Origin: Saururus chinensis
Lineage: Eukaryota > Streptophyta > Magnoliopsida > Piperales > Saururaceae
Assembly (NCBI GenBank): GCA_035235625.1
Contig: CP141148.1
Span: 36,519,057 to 36,583,056, forward strand
Direction of reading: 5' to 3'
Length of the DNA: 64,000 nucleotides
The position numbers were made by a program, and so were the translations under genes. Below are positions 35,876-47,871 of the stretch, one piece after another; positions within the stretch are counted from its first letter, which is position 1; every line of letters starts with the position of its first letter. Under the pieces are notes generated by a model. It did no database searches and was not told where the DNA came from. It was given only the letters and a program-made list of their open reading frames with translations.

Positions 35876-38800
35876 TGTAAGGTCCCTGATTTTTCTACGA
35901 TTTTTTTGGGATTTTTCTGCCATTTTTCTGGTCATCTTCGGCAGGAAAATGTGACGTTTCAGCGTATGTGTATTCGTGTATTTTTCCCCGTATTTATACC
36001 CGTAGAGTCGGGTGTGGGGCTTAGTCGCGGGCCACGGGCCTCGCTGCGCGCTTACGGCGCAAATTTTGGAGGTTCGACGCGTAACTAGTGGGTTAACGCG
36101 CGTTGAGCGTACGTTTGGAAAAAGAAAAAGAAAAAAAAAAATAAAACAGGAAAGTTCGGATCAGGATCGGGATCGCCCGATCCAGAACCTCCTGCGTGAT
36201 GAACAGTACCGCCGCCCCCCCCATTTCGCCTTTTCACTGTGCCCGGCCGCCGCCGGCCGCCGGCAGGCCGCTGGACGCCGGCACAGGCTCCGCCCCGGCG
36301 GTGCGACGCCGAGGGGCCACTGCCCCGGCCACCCACGGCCGCGCCGCCCCGACTTTTCCAGTTAGCCTCTTCACTGTGTATTTTGGATTCCGCCGCCGCC
36401 GTAGGCCGGCGAGGGCCGGCCGGCCGCCCACGGCTCCGCCATGGGCCGGCGACGGCGGGAGGCCACTCCCCCCGGCCCCGGACGGCCCCAGCTCCGCCGT
36501 CCCGCTCCCTCTCTCTGCTGCCCCTGTTTTCGCCCCCACTGTACAACGCCGTTCCGCCGCCGCCACGGGCCGGCACGGCCCGACCGGCCGGCCACGGCTC
36601 CGCCCTGGGCCGGCGACGGCAAGGAGCCCCACCTCCCGGCCCGGTGGGCCTCGGCACCGCCGCCCCACCCTCTTCCTCCCTCTGTGCACTGTTCCGCCGA
36701 CGGACTGTTTGGGCAAACAGTGGCCGCCGACGGTGATCTGCGGCCGATTCGGCCTTCCCCCAGTCCCGCCTTGCTCCGGCGAAGGCAGTGGACTACACCT
36801 CCGTGCCCGATTCAGCCGCCGCCCCCATGGCCGCTCCGCCCTTATGGGTTTTCTCCGGTCGTCCCCTATTTTTGGCCTGCGTCCGTTTTGGACGCGGTGA
36901 CTGACGTTATCAGTCGGACGCCGGATTTGTTTTGGTGGACCTTAGTTCGGCTCCGCCCCAGCCCGGTGATGCCAATGGGCCACCCCTCTGGGTCTTGTTC
37001 AGCCTTGCGGCCCGTAGCCGCAGCTAGTCCGCCTTACCGGCATGTGTGCCGTTGACCCTTCTTGCCCATTTTACGCCGTCGGTACCGGACGGCCTCGGGC
37101 AAGAGATTGTATGTCTTACCTTGACAGAAGGTGGACGAGTTCACCTGCTCAGGCCTTGGCCAGTGACGGCCTCATAGCCTTTGCACGACCTTGAACCCTC
37201 CCCTTGCCCTATACCGTGCGAGATGCACAGCTGCCCGCACCATGGGTTTTGGTTGTGGGTGGCGATCGGCGATGTCGCCGCTTTGATTGGCCACAGCTAA
37301 GGGCCTTAGCCCTGTTGGCTTTTATGGGCCATGAGTCGCCTCATTTCAGCCATCTCCCCCGCCCTTTGGGCCGCGTGCGCATGTAGCCACGTGTGTACTT
37401 CTGGGTTTAGGCGCCGCATTCGTGCCGCCTAACCATCGGTTGGCTTTGCCACAAAGTGGAGTTGACCACTAGAGCCGTCCTCCACCTCTCCTTTGATTCT
37501 TGAGCGTTGCCCCACGCTCTCCGCCCGTATGTGGGCCTTTGTTGACCGGAATCGTTGCCGTTGGGTGCTGTCCACGGCCGATTTCGACGTCTTGTGGCCG
37601 GCTGTGCACGTCTTAGCCACCGGCTGATCTTCAGAGTGTACACCCTCGACATCTGATCGTACCGCCACATATGTTGGCACGATATTTCTCCCGGCCGCCC
37701 TAGGGTGCCGCCGTGGATCGCGGATTTTTACCGCATTGAGTTCTGACACTCTGTTTGGCCGTGATAGTTCCGGCGCATCTTGAAATCCTCGGGACAGCAG
37801 CTCTCTCAGCCAGGCAACGGTTTTGACCGCCAACTCCGCCGTCGACGCCGCCACCGTCGGGTGCTCGCCATCGAACGTCATGATTACGAGGTAGGGGAGT
37901 TTTGAACTCGTAAATTCATGAAGCATGCTTTGAATGAGTAGCAGCATGCTAGGATTGTATGATTCCATGCTTGGATGTTAAGTAACGATCTGATTGCATG
38001 ATGTGCGTGTAAGCATGATTGTATGGTATGATTGATATGCATGAGATGTATGCATGTTTTATGGATATGGATTATGTATGCGCTGGCGATGGCTAGCAAA
38101 TATGTCAGTATGCTATGTATGGGTTATGCACGTGCTAGTGATGGCTAGCGTGCATGTTTGAAGTATGTATGAATGTGTGTGTGCACGTGCTAGAGATGAC
38201 TAGCGTGTACGTTGGATGTATGCATGTGCTAGTGATGGCTAGTGTACATGTTTGACGTGTGTATGCATGTGCTAGTGATGGCTAGCGTGCATGTTTGTAT
38301 GTTATGTATGTATGGCCGTATGTGTATGTTATACGTATGTGTGAGACATACGTATGTATGATGACTATGTGGGCAGATGTATGGGCGATGGACAGTAAGA
38401 GGTGACAGAAGCTCTGTCTGAATTTGGATACGGTTGTGTAAGCGTATGACAGAGGATATGAGTATGACGGGCAAGGATTAGAATGGATCAGTTTGGGGTG
38501 AATTGTATGTTGGGCATTTGTCAGACAGTAAGAGTGTTCATAATTGTACAAGCATAACGTACAGATTATGAAGTGAAAAGTAAGTATAATAATAAGTGAG
38601 ATATAAGTAAGAGGGCGACAACTGGGTTGGCTCTGAGGAGCGTTATTTGAGGATGTCAGCGTAAGATGTTTTGGCCATAAGATGGATGGCGAAGTACGTA
38701 AGACTGTAAGGGTTTGTTGTACGATGAGTTTTGTCCATGATGTGGACGGGTAAGTGAAGTCTGCTGCCCTCACGAACTTGGGTTTCGGATCGGGCTCAGC

Positions 38801-39009
38801 TTCAGTTTGATCAGTCGAGGACTGTGAGTTTGTGTGGCATAATTGTACCGCATAATATACTTAATTCAAACTGGAATTATAAGCACAGCTAATGATAGCG
38901 TTGTGAGTTTGAGACCTGAGGGTTCGACGGATTAAGTTCCGTGTTTGAGCTGGCCGCTGATGAGTTGGCCGAGCATTTATCATGTCTTGCCATGGTGTTT
39001 ATCCTGCGG

Positions 39010-39270
39010 GATGTTGTCTGTGTGCTATGTAGAGCACCAGACGTCTGATGCTCTGCTGAGAGCGACGTTTCTGATTTGGTCTGCGTGCTGTATAAGCCCA
39101 GACGTTTGATGCTCTGTTGAGAGCGATGTACGTTTCTGACTTTGTCTGCAAGCTGTATGAAGCCCGTACGTCTGATGCTCTGCTGAGAGCGACGTATGTT
39201 TCTGATTTGGTCTGTGTGCTGTGTAAGCCCAGACATTTGATGCTCTGTTGAGAGCGTTGTATGTTTCCGC
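39010..39270 (+). repeat. ~60-bp tandem repeat in the large LTR
   Basis: About four units containing TCTGATGCTCTGCTGAGAGC followed by a TTTCTGATTTGGTCTG block. Confidence 0.75.
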
Positions 39271-39339
39271 CCAAGAGTGGCACTGTATGTTTCTGCCCAA
39301 GTGGCACTGTATGTTTTCTGCCCAAGAATGGCAATGGCA

Positions 39340-39480
39340 CTATAAGACCCATTATGGTGGGCAATTCTCTGGCACTATAAGACCCATTATGGTGGGCAAT
39401 TCTCTGGCACTATAAGACCCATTATGGTGGGCGATTCTATGGCACTATAAGACCCATTATGGTGGGCAACTGTATGACCC
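39340..39480 (+). repeat. ~38-bp tandem repeat in the large LTR
   Basis: Four nearly identical copies of a unit beginning CACTATAAGACCCATTATGG. Confidence 0.85.
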
Positions 39481-39699
39481 CTTATGTGTGGGTGTTTATG
39501 TTTGCGCGCTCAGGTAAGTAGTATCATGGATCTACTCTTACCTGTTTGATCCAGTGCCCCATGAGCATTGGTGTGCCTTACCTTCGGAAAAGTCCATGGT
39601 GTCTAGTCACTCCCCGGAGGTTAAGGTGTTGCCCCAGTGGCATTCTGTTCCATTTCGACGCTGGAGCTTATTAGTTGTAATGAGCTTCAGTGGTCGTTG

Positions 39700-40110
39700 A
39701 TATGTGTACGATCATGAGTACGAGTACGACTGTATGTGTATGAGCAGGACTGTAAGTGTATGTGTATGAGCAGGACTGTAAGTGTATGAGTATGAGTAAG
39801 ACTGTAAGAGTGTGTATGAGCAGGACTGTAAGTGTATGAGTATGAGTAAGACTGTAAGAGTGTGTATGAGCAGGACTGTAAGCGTATGAGTATGAGCACG
39901 ACTGTAAGAGTATGAGTACGATTGTGAGAATATGGTTCTGAGTAAGACAGTAAGTATGATTTTGTGCATCGTACGAGTGAGGTCGTACGAGTCTGATTGT
40001 ACGAGTAAGGTCGTACATGTATGAGTAAGCTGTATGAGTGAGCATACGATTGTACGAGTAAGGTCGTACAAGTATGTGTATGTTGTATGAGTATGCGTAC
40101 GGTGGTACGA
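39700..40110 (+). repeat. Short degenerate minisatellite in the large LTR
   Basis: Repeats built from GTATGAGTA(A/C)GACTGTAAG and related units. Apparent minus-strand proteins rich in His/Thr/Ser/Tyr here are translation artefacts of the repeat. Confidence 0.75.
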
Positions 40111-40824
40111 GTAAGTTGTATGACCCTGGATAAGGGTGTTTGTGTAAGTTGATTGGATATTATGATTCTGGCACGATGGTGCCTGTGGTATGATGTTGGC
40201 ACGATGGTGCGTTTGGTATGTTTGCATGAATTTGAGCATGATATTGATATGCTTCTGCTTCATGTTGAGTTGCATGATGCATGCATTTATGAATTTATGG
40301 AGTTCACCGTTTGGGATTTCCCCTACTGGGTATTTTCCTACTGAGTATGAAAATACTCACCCTACTATTTTTAGCCCCGTTGCACGGGAGGTTTTGCAGG
40401 TTATGCGGAGAGCTCCTGGAGATGGACGCTCGTTTCAGCGGTGGATTGATTCCCGTTGACTCAGGTATCAGCTTGACTCTCTGCGAGTTCATTTGTGCCA
40501 CGATCTCCTGTATTGAGTGAGATGAGACTTTAAGATGTTTTATTCTGGACTTTCGATTGGATTAGTCTGTGGACTGTTATGGGACTTGTACTCAGGGATG
40601 CCCGGGAGTGATTTGTATTTAAAAGTCTATGATCATAGCAAAATTTATTCGTACGTGTGTTTTCGAGTAGCGCCTGAGGATATTTGATTTGACAGTACGA
40701 TGTTTAACCGTATGATGTTTTAAATCATAAACAGGTTTTGATTTTATCGTTTTGACTCCGATTTATGGAAAAAAAAAATTCTATGAGTTTTAAGAAAAAG
40801 GGATGAAAAATCTCGGGCGTTACA

Positions 40825-40922
40825 GAATTGAGCTAGTAGAATGGATGTGATTCGGAATTAAGCTTGAAGATTTGATTTGATTTGGAATTGAGCTTATGGA
40901 CTTAATTTTTTTCTGAACTAAT
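40825..40922 (+). repeat. 30-bp minisatellite, right part
   Basis: Continuation of 35,699-35,875 with more diverged units. Confidence 0.75.
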
Positions 40923-40937
40923 TGGTTTTCTAGATGA

Positions 40938-41124
40938 GTTGGGTGCTGTTTGGGTGCGAAATCCATACAAGATTCCAACGATTCCGTCAAAATTTAGCAT
41001 AGAATCATCAAAATTTAGGTTGGATAGTGAACGTAAACTAAATTAAAAATTTTGTTTGAAACATGATTCGAGCGTGTTTCCATCCTGAATCACCGAATCT
41101 CTTTGCACCTAAATAGCACCCAAC
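40938..41124. mobile_element. Small MITE with GTTGGGTGCT terminal repeats
   Basis: The left end GTTGGGTGCTGTTTGGGTGC is mirrored by the right end, whose reverse complement is GTTGGGTGCTATTTAGGTGC (18 of 20 identical). The 187-bp length and GGGTGCTRTTT terminus resemble Harbinger/Tourist-type MITEs. No target duplication was confirmed. Confidence 0.6.
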
Positions 41125-42862
41125 GAGGAGATTTGGTTGATTCCGGAAAAATGCGTGAAACCGAAAACACGCGTTATCACATATTTTCGGCCCTTACCCC
41201 TAAATGATTCACCCTATCCTCCTCTCGAAGCTATCTCCTCTCTCAACCTTTCCATTCCAACTTTTGTCTCATCTCCCTCCCCTTGCATTCTGCCATAGTC
41301 ATTGCTACCGTTGAAGCTAGTGCTGTCGTCGAAGTCGTTACTGTTTTCATTGTCATTGAAGCCGTTGTCATCAGAGCCACTTGTGCCATAGACTTCCTTG
41401 CCCCTCTTTGGTCGTGATTTCCATCCTACTCCTCGGCAACTCACCTGGCGCCGTCCTTCAGTGAATCAAAACATCATCAGCCGCCACCTCCGATTTGATC
41501 TGCTTCCACAAACCATGTAATGCCATTTTTTCTCTCCTTGTTCGATTTCTCCTTTTCTTCTTGATCACATACTTTGTTGAATTTTTTGGCCATCATGCAT
41601 TTTGATTATGGCAATTCCTTTGAATCTAACTAATATGTGAAAAGGACTTTTTTTCATGATCTGCACTCAAAATTTTTTTCCGTCCTTCCTTCATCGATCA
41701 ATGCCTCACTGATCGGCATTCAATTTTTTTTACATGATCTGTGGCCCAATGTTTGGCCGAATTTTGGCCGTCACATAGCTATCATTCCATCGTACAACAA
41801 TTCCCGCAAATGTCACAGATATGTGATAAAAAAATTTCATGATCTGTGGTGAAATTGTTTTTTTCATTCCTTCCTTCACTAATCTTTGGCGTGTTTATGG
41901 TTTTTATCGTTGTAGCTTACCATCACTGATTCGTGGCCAAATCTTTGGGTGAATATTAGTCCCTACTTCACTATGCTACGATTTTTGCCAATGTTCCCTA
42001 CCCTCACTGATCAGCATTCAAATTTTTTTGTTTCATGATCTGTTGCCTAATGTCTTGTTGAAATTAGGCCTTCACGCAGCTCTGATGCATTTTTTTGGCA
42101 ATTTCCCCAAATTGAATTGATATGTGATAAAAAAAATTTCATGTTTCGCATTCAAAATTTTTACTGATCATCATTCAATTTTATTTGCCATTCATATGAT
42201 CAATTACTTAGATGCTCAATTGTTGCATTTTCTGCTCCTCGGAATTCATATTATTTGGTCGATCTGCGTTAAAATTTTTTTTTCATTTGTATAATCAGTT
42301 ACTTTGCTGCTCAACTATTGTATTTTCTGCTCCTCGCAATTCATATTATTTGGTTGATCTATGCTCAATTTTTTTTCATTCGTATGATCAGTTAATTCAG
42401 CTACTCAAATGTTGCATTTTTTGCTCCTCACAATTCATATTATTTGGTCAATCTGTGTTCAATTTTTTTTTCGCGCAGGTCTGCCTTCAATGATTTGTGG
42501 TGTTCACATGTTTGTTTTTTTTTTCAGGCTAAACATCACTGATTGTTGGTGACTATTCCAGCGAATATGGGCCCTCCCTGAGTTGTGCAACAAGTATCTA
42601 CCAAATTCTTTCCTTCACTAATTTGTGCCATGATTTTTTTGTTCTAGCAGGCCAAACTTGTATCAGCATCTTGAGGTATATTTCTTCCAACTATAAATTC
42701 TCTTCTTTATATGTTTTTGTGTTTGTGGGTGCATTGATTGATTGTGATGAATCAATCGGTTTATGAATGGCAGAATTAGTAGTTGATGTGGTTTATTTTA
42801 ACATCAATTTCTTTAAAGCATGTGTTGGTGTGTTCTGATGTGCATTTACTAATTGTCCCAAT
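41125..42862. other. AT-rich non-coding region with local repeats
   Basis: Recurrent CACTGATCRGCATTCAA and CATGATCTGTGGC phrases at 41,650-42,200 and a three-copy tandem array at 42,214-42,475. No gene is recognised. It may be the non-coding 5' arm of the transposon remnant that continues at 44,068. Confidence 0.4.
42214..42475 (+). repeat. ~93-bp tandem repeat, three copies
   Basis: Each unit has CTGCTCCTCRSAATTCATAT followed by TATTTGGTYGATCTRTG and a T-run. The copies have diverged modestly. Confidence 0.8.
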
Positions 42863-43138
42863 TAGGGTTGGTCGTAGACACCCATCGTCAAATGTCCGAG
42901 CCGTGTCCGACTGAATTCTTTTATCCTCCAATTTTTGGACATGACCATGGTCAAAGACCTCGTCCACCCGTTTGTCTGAGGTCCGGTTAACTTTTAAATA
43001 AAATGTGCATTCATATATAAATGACAAATTTTATTTCTCCTCTAATTATTCTTAAACAAAATTTTCTTATACTTAAATCTTTAACAATTTAAATACAATC
43101 ATGTTAATGTTATATTTGAGTTCTTCTTTAAAGCTTGT

Positions 43139-43225
<87 letters not shown>

Positions 43226-43607
43226 CCCACATTAATAGCTTTATTTGGCTTTTTGAAATGAACTAATTTGTCTAATAGTAATATTACAAATAAAGAAGAT
43301 GACATATATAAGTATAAAAACTATTATTATTATTATTATTAATATATATATATATATATATTAAGTTACTTAATCTATAGATCCTCACCTTAATTGCCCT
43401 ACTTAGTTAAAGTCGTTAACACCGTTCTCATTCTTTCCAACCACTTCAACCTTCTTCCAATTGCCTAAGAGGCTATGTCCATGGAAATAGCCGTGTCCAC
43501 CGAAAAAGAAGCTTTGTTCATGGACAAAATACCGATGGACAAATTGTTAGTGGACATAAACATGGACAAGCCTTGTTCGCCGACTATTTGGCAGAGGACC
43601 AACCCTA
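42863..43607. mobile_element. hAT-like non-autonomous element with AT microsatellite
   Basis: Terminal inverted repeats TAGGGTTGGTC at both ends, bounded by 8-bp direct repeats GTCCCAAT (42,855-42,862) and GTCCCGAT (43,608-43,615), which match at 7 of 8. Subterminal motifs alternate GTCCGA, GTCCAC and TGGACA. The interior holds (TA)n at 43,142-43,222. No transposase is present. Confidence 0.75.
43142..43222. repeat. (TA)n microsatellite
   Basis: About 40 uninterrupted TA repeats; a shorter (TA)n lies at 43,342-43,362 after an ATT run. Both lie inside the hAT-like element. Confidence 0.95.
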
Positions 43608-44067
43608 GTCCCGATGCGATTGGACCACGAATGGCTTTGTATGCAATTGGAAGAATAAGTGGATGTCTATTGGTAAAATGTTAATATGCCATGTATGATG
43701 TGTTATGGTGTTTATGGGATTGATTGACTGTGGTGATGCAATCAGAAAATGAATGGTGTATATCTTATGAATGAGTTGTGGAAGTTGATTGTTGAATGAT
43801 TTTTTGTCATGATTTGCGTTTGTGGCTACTTTGACTGATTGTGATGATGTAATATGTACATGAATGACTATATATCTAATTAGAATGAGAAGTTGATCAT
43901 TGCTTGTTTAGTGAAATTTTCAGTTTGTGTTATTGTGTTCAAAGGTGCGATGAATTATTGTGACAATGATTCTTGGATCATGATTGGATTTGTATGCAAT
44001 TAGATGAGAAGTGGATCATTGCTTGATTATTAGCATGTAGTCATGATTTTGATTTTTTTTAAGAATA

Positions 44068-45480
44068 TGGATGCACTATCTGCTCAATTAGGAGGATCCA
44101 CTAAGAAGTTTCATAGAAAGGTTGATTGGAATCAGGCAGAACACTATGCCTTTTTGAGCATGTAATGTTTGCCATCAATAAGGGCCGCATGAAGAATAAT
44201 ATACTTGACAAGGAATGATGAGATCTAGTCATAGATAGGTTGAAAGAAGAGAATAAAATCAATGTCGACTTCACTTCATTGAAAAATCACTATGACAAAG
44301 GGAGGAAATTGTGGCAAGGGTAGAATGAGCTCAAGGGTTATACTAAACTTGGCTGGAACAAAGACACCAATACTTTCATATGCCCCCCCACACGTGTGAC
44401 TAAATTTCATCAAGGCCATAATATGTGAACTCTATCCTTTTTTTCATATATTTCTTATGAATTTAATTTAAATTATTATACTAACACTTTGTTTGTCGCT
44501 ACCTCTTGTAGAGACATACAAATTGTAAACGGTTGAAGAACTAGAGGTATGATGTTGAGGTTAAAGCTAACCTATATGTTGTCTATGCAAACAATCATGC
44601 ATCTGGCCGATGGAGGGGTTCCGGCATCTCTAATACTATCCCCCACATTGATCTTGCTTCAGTCTCCTAGATTGATCCAAATACAGTCCCCTAGTCACCT
44701 CTAGCTTCAACCCCCAATGCAACTCCAACTGCCAACACCTAATTTCAACCAAATGCAAAATTGTCTGAATGGCCGGAAAACACTTCATGGGCATATGATC
44801 CATATAATCACGGGATGTGAATAACTTGATTGCATAGGACTTGGGGGATGACAATTTGGCTTGCGAGGGAGTGGGGAATTTTATTGCTCTACCAAGCATG
44901 GGTAGGTCAAATCAAGCCCAAGCACATGGTTCCACCACCCAAGGGATTGATGTAGGCCTATTACAACCTACTCCACCTCCCAGATTGATCCAAATGCAAT
45001 CCCCCGGTCACCTCTAGCTTCAACCCCCAATGCAACTCCAACTCCCAACACCCAATCTCAATCAGATGCAGAATTGTCAAGATGGCCAACAAACACTTCA
45101 TGGGCATATGATCCATATAATCGTTGGGATGTGAATAACTTGATTACAGAGGACTTGCGAGATGACAATCTGGCTCACGAGGGAGTGGCAAATTCTAGTG
45201 CTCTATCAAGTATGGGTAGGTCAAATCAAGCCCAAGCACATGGTTCCACCAGACTAATGTAGGCTCGTTACAATCTACTCCACCTCCCTCAAGGAGGGTT
45301 CAAAAGTAAAGGGACGCCAACTACCAACCAATGTACCACAAAAAAGAAACAATTAGATTTAGAGATTTGATAAGGGTTACAAACTTTGTTCAAAGCCACG
45401 AGGGATAGGAATGAGATCATTTGATTGCAAGCTTTGTTCAAAGCCATAAGGGATATGAATGAGATCATTTGAAGGACTAG
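44068..45480 (+). pseudogene. Myb/SANT-like (Harbinger-associated) protein remnant
   Basis: From ATG 44,068 (MDALSAQLGGSTKKFHRKVD) broken frames encode a Myb/SANT-like DNA-binding module of the kind found with plant PIF/Harbinger transposons and L10-interacting-Myb proteins: W-N-Q-A-E-H-Y, then FTSLKNHYDKGRKLW, then ELKGYTKLGWNKDTNTF. A possible intron lies at 44,428-44,513. Later frames give Ser/Pro/Asn-rich tails with ENTSWAYDPYN. Many stops and frameshifts mark it as dead. Its tail carries a 313-bp tandem duplication. Confidence 0.65.
44669..45290 (+). repeat. 313-bp tandem duplication in the Myb/SANT-like remnant
   Basis: Copy 1 is 44,669-44,981 and copy 2 about 44,982-45,290, starting from AGATTGATCCAAAT(A/G)CA. 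The copies share long identical stretches such as CACTTCATGGGCATATGATC and GGTAGGTCAAATCAAGCCCA. Confidence 0.9.
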
Positions 45481-46366
45481 GGATGAAGAGAGAGATGATT
45501 AAGCTGATTCCAAAAATCGAACTGTTTTTTTCATTTAGGGGAGCGCCTCCTAAATATATTGATATCATTGCGCAATTCCATCAGCAGGGAGAAGGTGATT
45601 CATATGCTAAAATTGCAAAGATCATCAAAACTAAACATACCATTCCGTACAGAAGCCGAGCAACAAAAGCACATAGTTGTTTATAAAGCTCACATACTTT
45701 GGTCTTGATTTACTCCCAAGAGTATTAACTTTACTTTCTGCAGATTCTCTCTCTTGATTGAAGTATGACAAACCTTCATGAAAGATATTAAACGGTCTCA
45801 TAACAATTTAGCGCATCATATAGCATGGTCATGGGTCTCAGGAAAATATATTCAAATCTTTTATTTGCGAAGAAATCTATAATCGTGTAAGAGTACAACA
45901 TCAAGATGCACGTTCTGCAAGTGGACCATCAGCATGGAGACAATTTGGAATGAACCAGATGCTAAAAATGTATCAAATTCAACCAAGACATAGTGAGCTA
46001 TAGAAGGCAAATTGAGGCAACATTATGAAAAAAATCTTTTCCTTCCAATATAATGCCGAAATTCAAATTTTATTAAACAGTTTCAGGTTTAACATAAATG
46101 ACCTCTGTTCCCAGTTGCCTCGTCCTTAGGTACCTTTATTTTCCATGTGGATGTCTAATCCTTGCAACTGCAGTTATTCTTTAAAAACAGCTGCAGTTGC
46201 AGAATCTATTTATATTTCACCGCTGCAATCGCCTCTTCGCCAAGGCTGGGGTTGTTTTTGGTATATGCACCTTGTAAGTCACCTGCCAGACACATCAAAC
46301 TTTAACCGATGCAGATTTTATAAACAGGGACGAAGCTGGAAAAATACTAACTTCGAATATGAAGCA
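45481..46366. other. Region 3' of the RS-rich gene, unassigned
   Basis: An open stretch at 45,459-45,686 (+) has no recognisable domain. The part near 46,100-46,366 may hold the 3' UTR or a last small exon of the minus-strand RS-rich gene. Confidence 0.35.
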
Positions 46367-47871
46367 TTATGCTAAGAGAGTAATGTGTGTAAACATGCAA
46401 CTAACCTGCACCAGCTCCCCGCCCCGCATGACGGACATCGTCTTCTGTTGCAGGTGGGATCCTCCACCAGCTTCACCCTTCTGTTCAACCAACTCTTGGC
46501 CCTGAACAACAGATATAGTCTTCTGCTCCAGGTGGGATCCTCGACCAGCTTCAACCTTTTGTTCATTGTAGGTATCACATTCAGTCTTAGAGTTTGGAGG
46601 CAAACATAACTCTGATGTAGAACCTTTAGGCTCATTAACATTAATGCTGCACATATTGCTAGACTGGCAGGCAGACTTAAGTGCATCTGTGGTATGTCCA
46701 TGCGGAGTATCTTCAGCCACCAAAGTTTCTCTTCGAAACTCATTTACACCAGATTCAACTGACGTTGGCTCTTCATTTACATTCGCTGCAACTACAAGAC
46801 TTCGGACTCTATAGGACCTACGAGGTTCATTAGTCCCAACATTCACGTTGTTTGGTACTGCTGCACCGCTATACCTGAGATCTGTCAGCTTCTCTTGTGA
46901 ACCAGTCGGGACATGGTTCAAAGCTGCACCTTCATCTTTTAAACTACTTGACACTTTTGAGCTTGCTAGCTGCCTGAAACGAAATTTTGCTAAATTCTCT
47001 AAAGCTTTCTGTCTTAGTTGTGCCTCCTCCAAGTCATCAATTTTTGAATTACCGCTTTCAGAAAAGGATTCAACTTTGTTCATTTCAGTTGGCATTTTTG
47101 TAATGTCGTCACTTTCTGTCTGCCTAATTCTCCCACAGTCGGTACTGTCATTGCTTCTAGAGGAAGGATAATCATCATAAGACTGTATAATTTCAGCATT
47201 ATTTCCTCTCTGTCCGCCTTTTGTTTCTTCCATTTCTTTGGGGACAGGGACAACTGACCCCACTTGTTTAGGTGATTCATGACTACTTTTGCTGCAACTA
47301 CTACGTGACAAAGAGCTTCTTGGTGAGGGAGACTTGTATCTGCGCTTTCTCTTTTCATCAGGGCGGGACCGACGAGATTCAATTTTACGCGCTCTTTCAA
47401 ACTCCTTCTCATCGCTACTGCTACAGCTCCCATCAGAACAGGTGGAAGAGGAATAGCTTCTCCCAGACATTTTCCTCTTCTTCTTGATTCCTTTCTTCCT
47501 TTCCGCTGATCGGGAACGTTGCTTGGACTGAACTCTCTTACTGCGGGACCTTCCAACTTCAGGGCTCGGAGAGCGTCTTGATCGCTTTTTTACCATTTTT
47601 CGATTCTTTTTATAAGTCCTACGGTTGTTTTCTGAATCAGAAGATGAAAAAAAGTCATCGGAACAAGATGACAAAGCATCTCGCTGGCGCTTCCTGGATT
47701 TGTCTTTTAGATGCCGCCGAGCCTAGAAAGATAATTGACACAAACTTGAGCTCTAGACTGTAATATTGTGATTAACTTCAAGATAAGCAAGTAAAATTCC
47801 ATTTCATTTATGAAAGAAAAAGTAGATACTTTGGAAGATGCAGTCTTCAGATGCTTTTTGGAAGAACCCAT
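46367..47871 (-). CDS. Arginine/serine-rich nuclear-type protein of unknown family
   Basis: Exon 1 (47,830-47,871) encodes MGSSKKHLKTASSK. A consensus-bounded intron follows, then exon 2 from 47,722, opening ARRHLKDKSRKRQRDALSSC. The protein is low in complexity: Lys/Arg blocks, RS/SR and SP motifs (SRRSPSPEVGRSRSKR) and acidic Ser tracts, as in splicing-associated SR-like proteins. Near the middle lies QLRQKALENLAKFRFRQL, probably a short helical motif. The C-terminus has two tandem 26-aa units. The reading frame ends at 46,367 (465 aa), but a good donor (CAG|GTTAGT) at 46,406/46,405 suggests splicing to a short unseen last exon. No RRM or enzymatic domain is visible. A role in RNA processing is inferred from composition only. 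Confidence 0.8.

Larger units (their letters stand above)
35876..40824 (+). mobile_element. Very large solo LTR (4.95 kb)
   Basis: It starts TGTAAGGTCCCTG and ends CTCGGGCGTTACA, and is flanked by GAAT on both sides (35,872-35,875 and 40,825-40,828). The interrupted 30-bp minisatellite rejoins cleanly across it. Inside are a GC-rich block (36,190-37,900) with long but meaningless Pro/Arg/Gly frames and several tandem arrays (38,090-38,290, 39,010-39,270, 39,340-39,480, 39,700-40,110). There is no gag or pol and no second LTR. Length suggests a large-LTR gypsy lineage, but this is not proven. Confidence 0.8.

Noticed and set aside
36085..37055. Long reading frames of 160-234 codons on both strands
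   Set aside because: They are Pro/Arg/Gly/Ala-rich artefacts of a GC-rich block inside a solo LTR, open on both strands at once.
38229..38773. Minus-strand frames of 81-163 codons
   Set aside because: Low-complexity sequence from GTATG/GCTAGCGATGG repeats of the large LTR, with no domain.
39671..40275. Minus-strand frames of 124-187 codons rich in His/Thr/Ser/Tyr
   Set aside because: They are translations of a short tandem repeat within the 4.95-kb LTR.
45459..45686. 75-codon plus-strand frame
   Set aside because: No recognisable domain and no splice or promoter context; lies in transposon debris.
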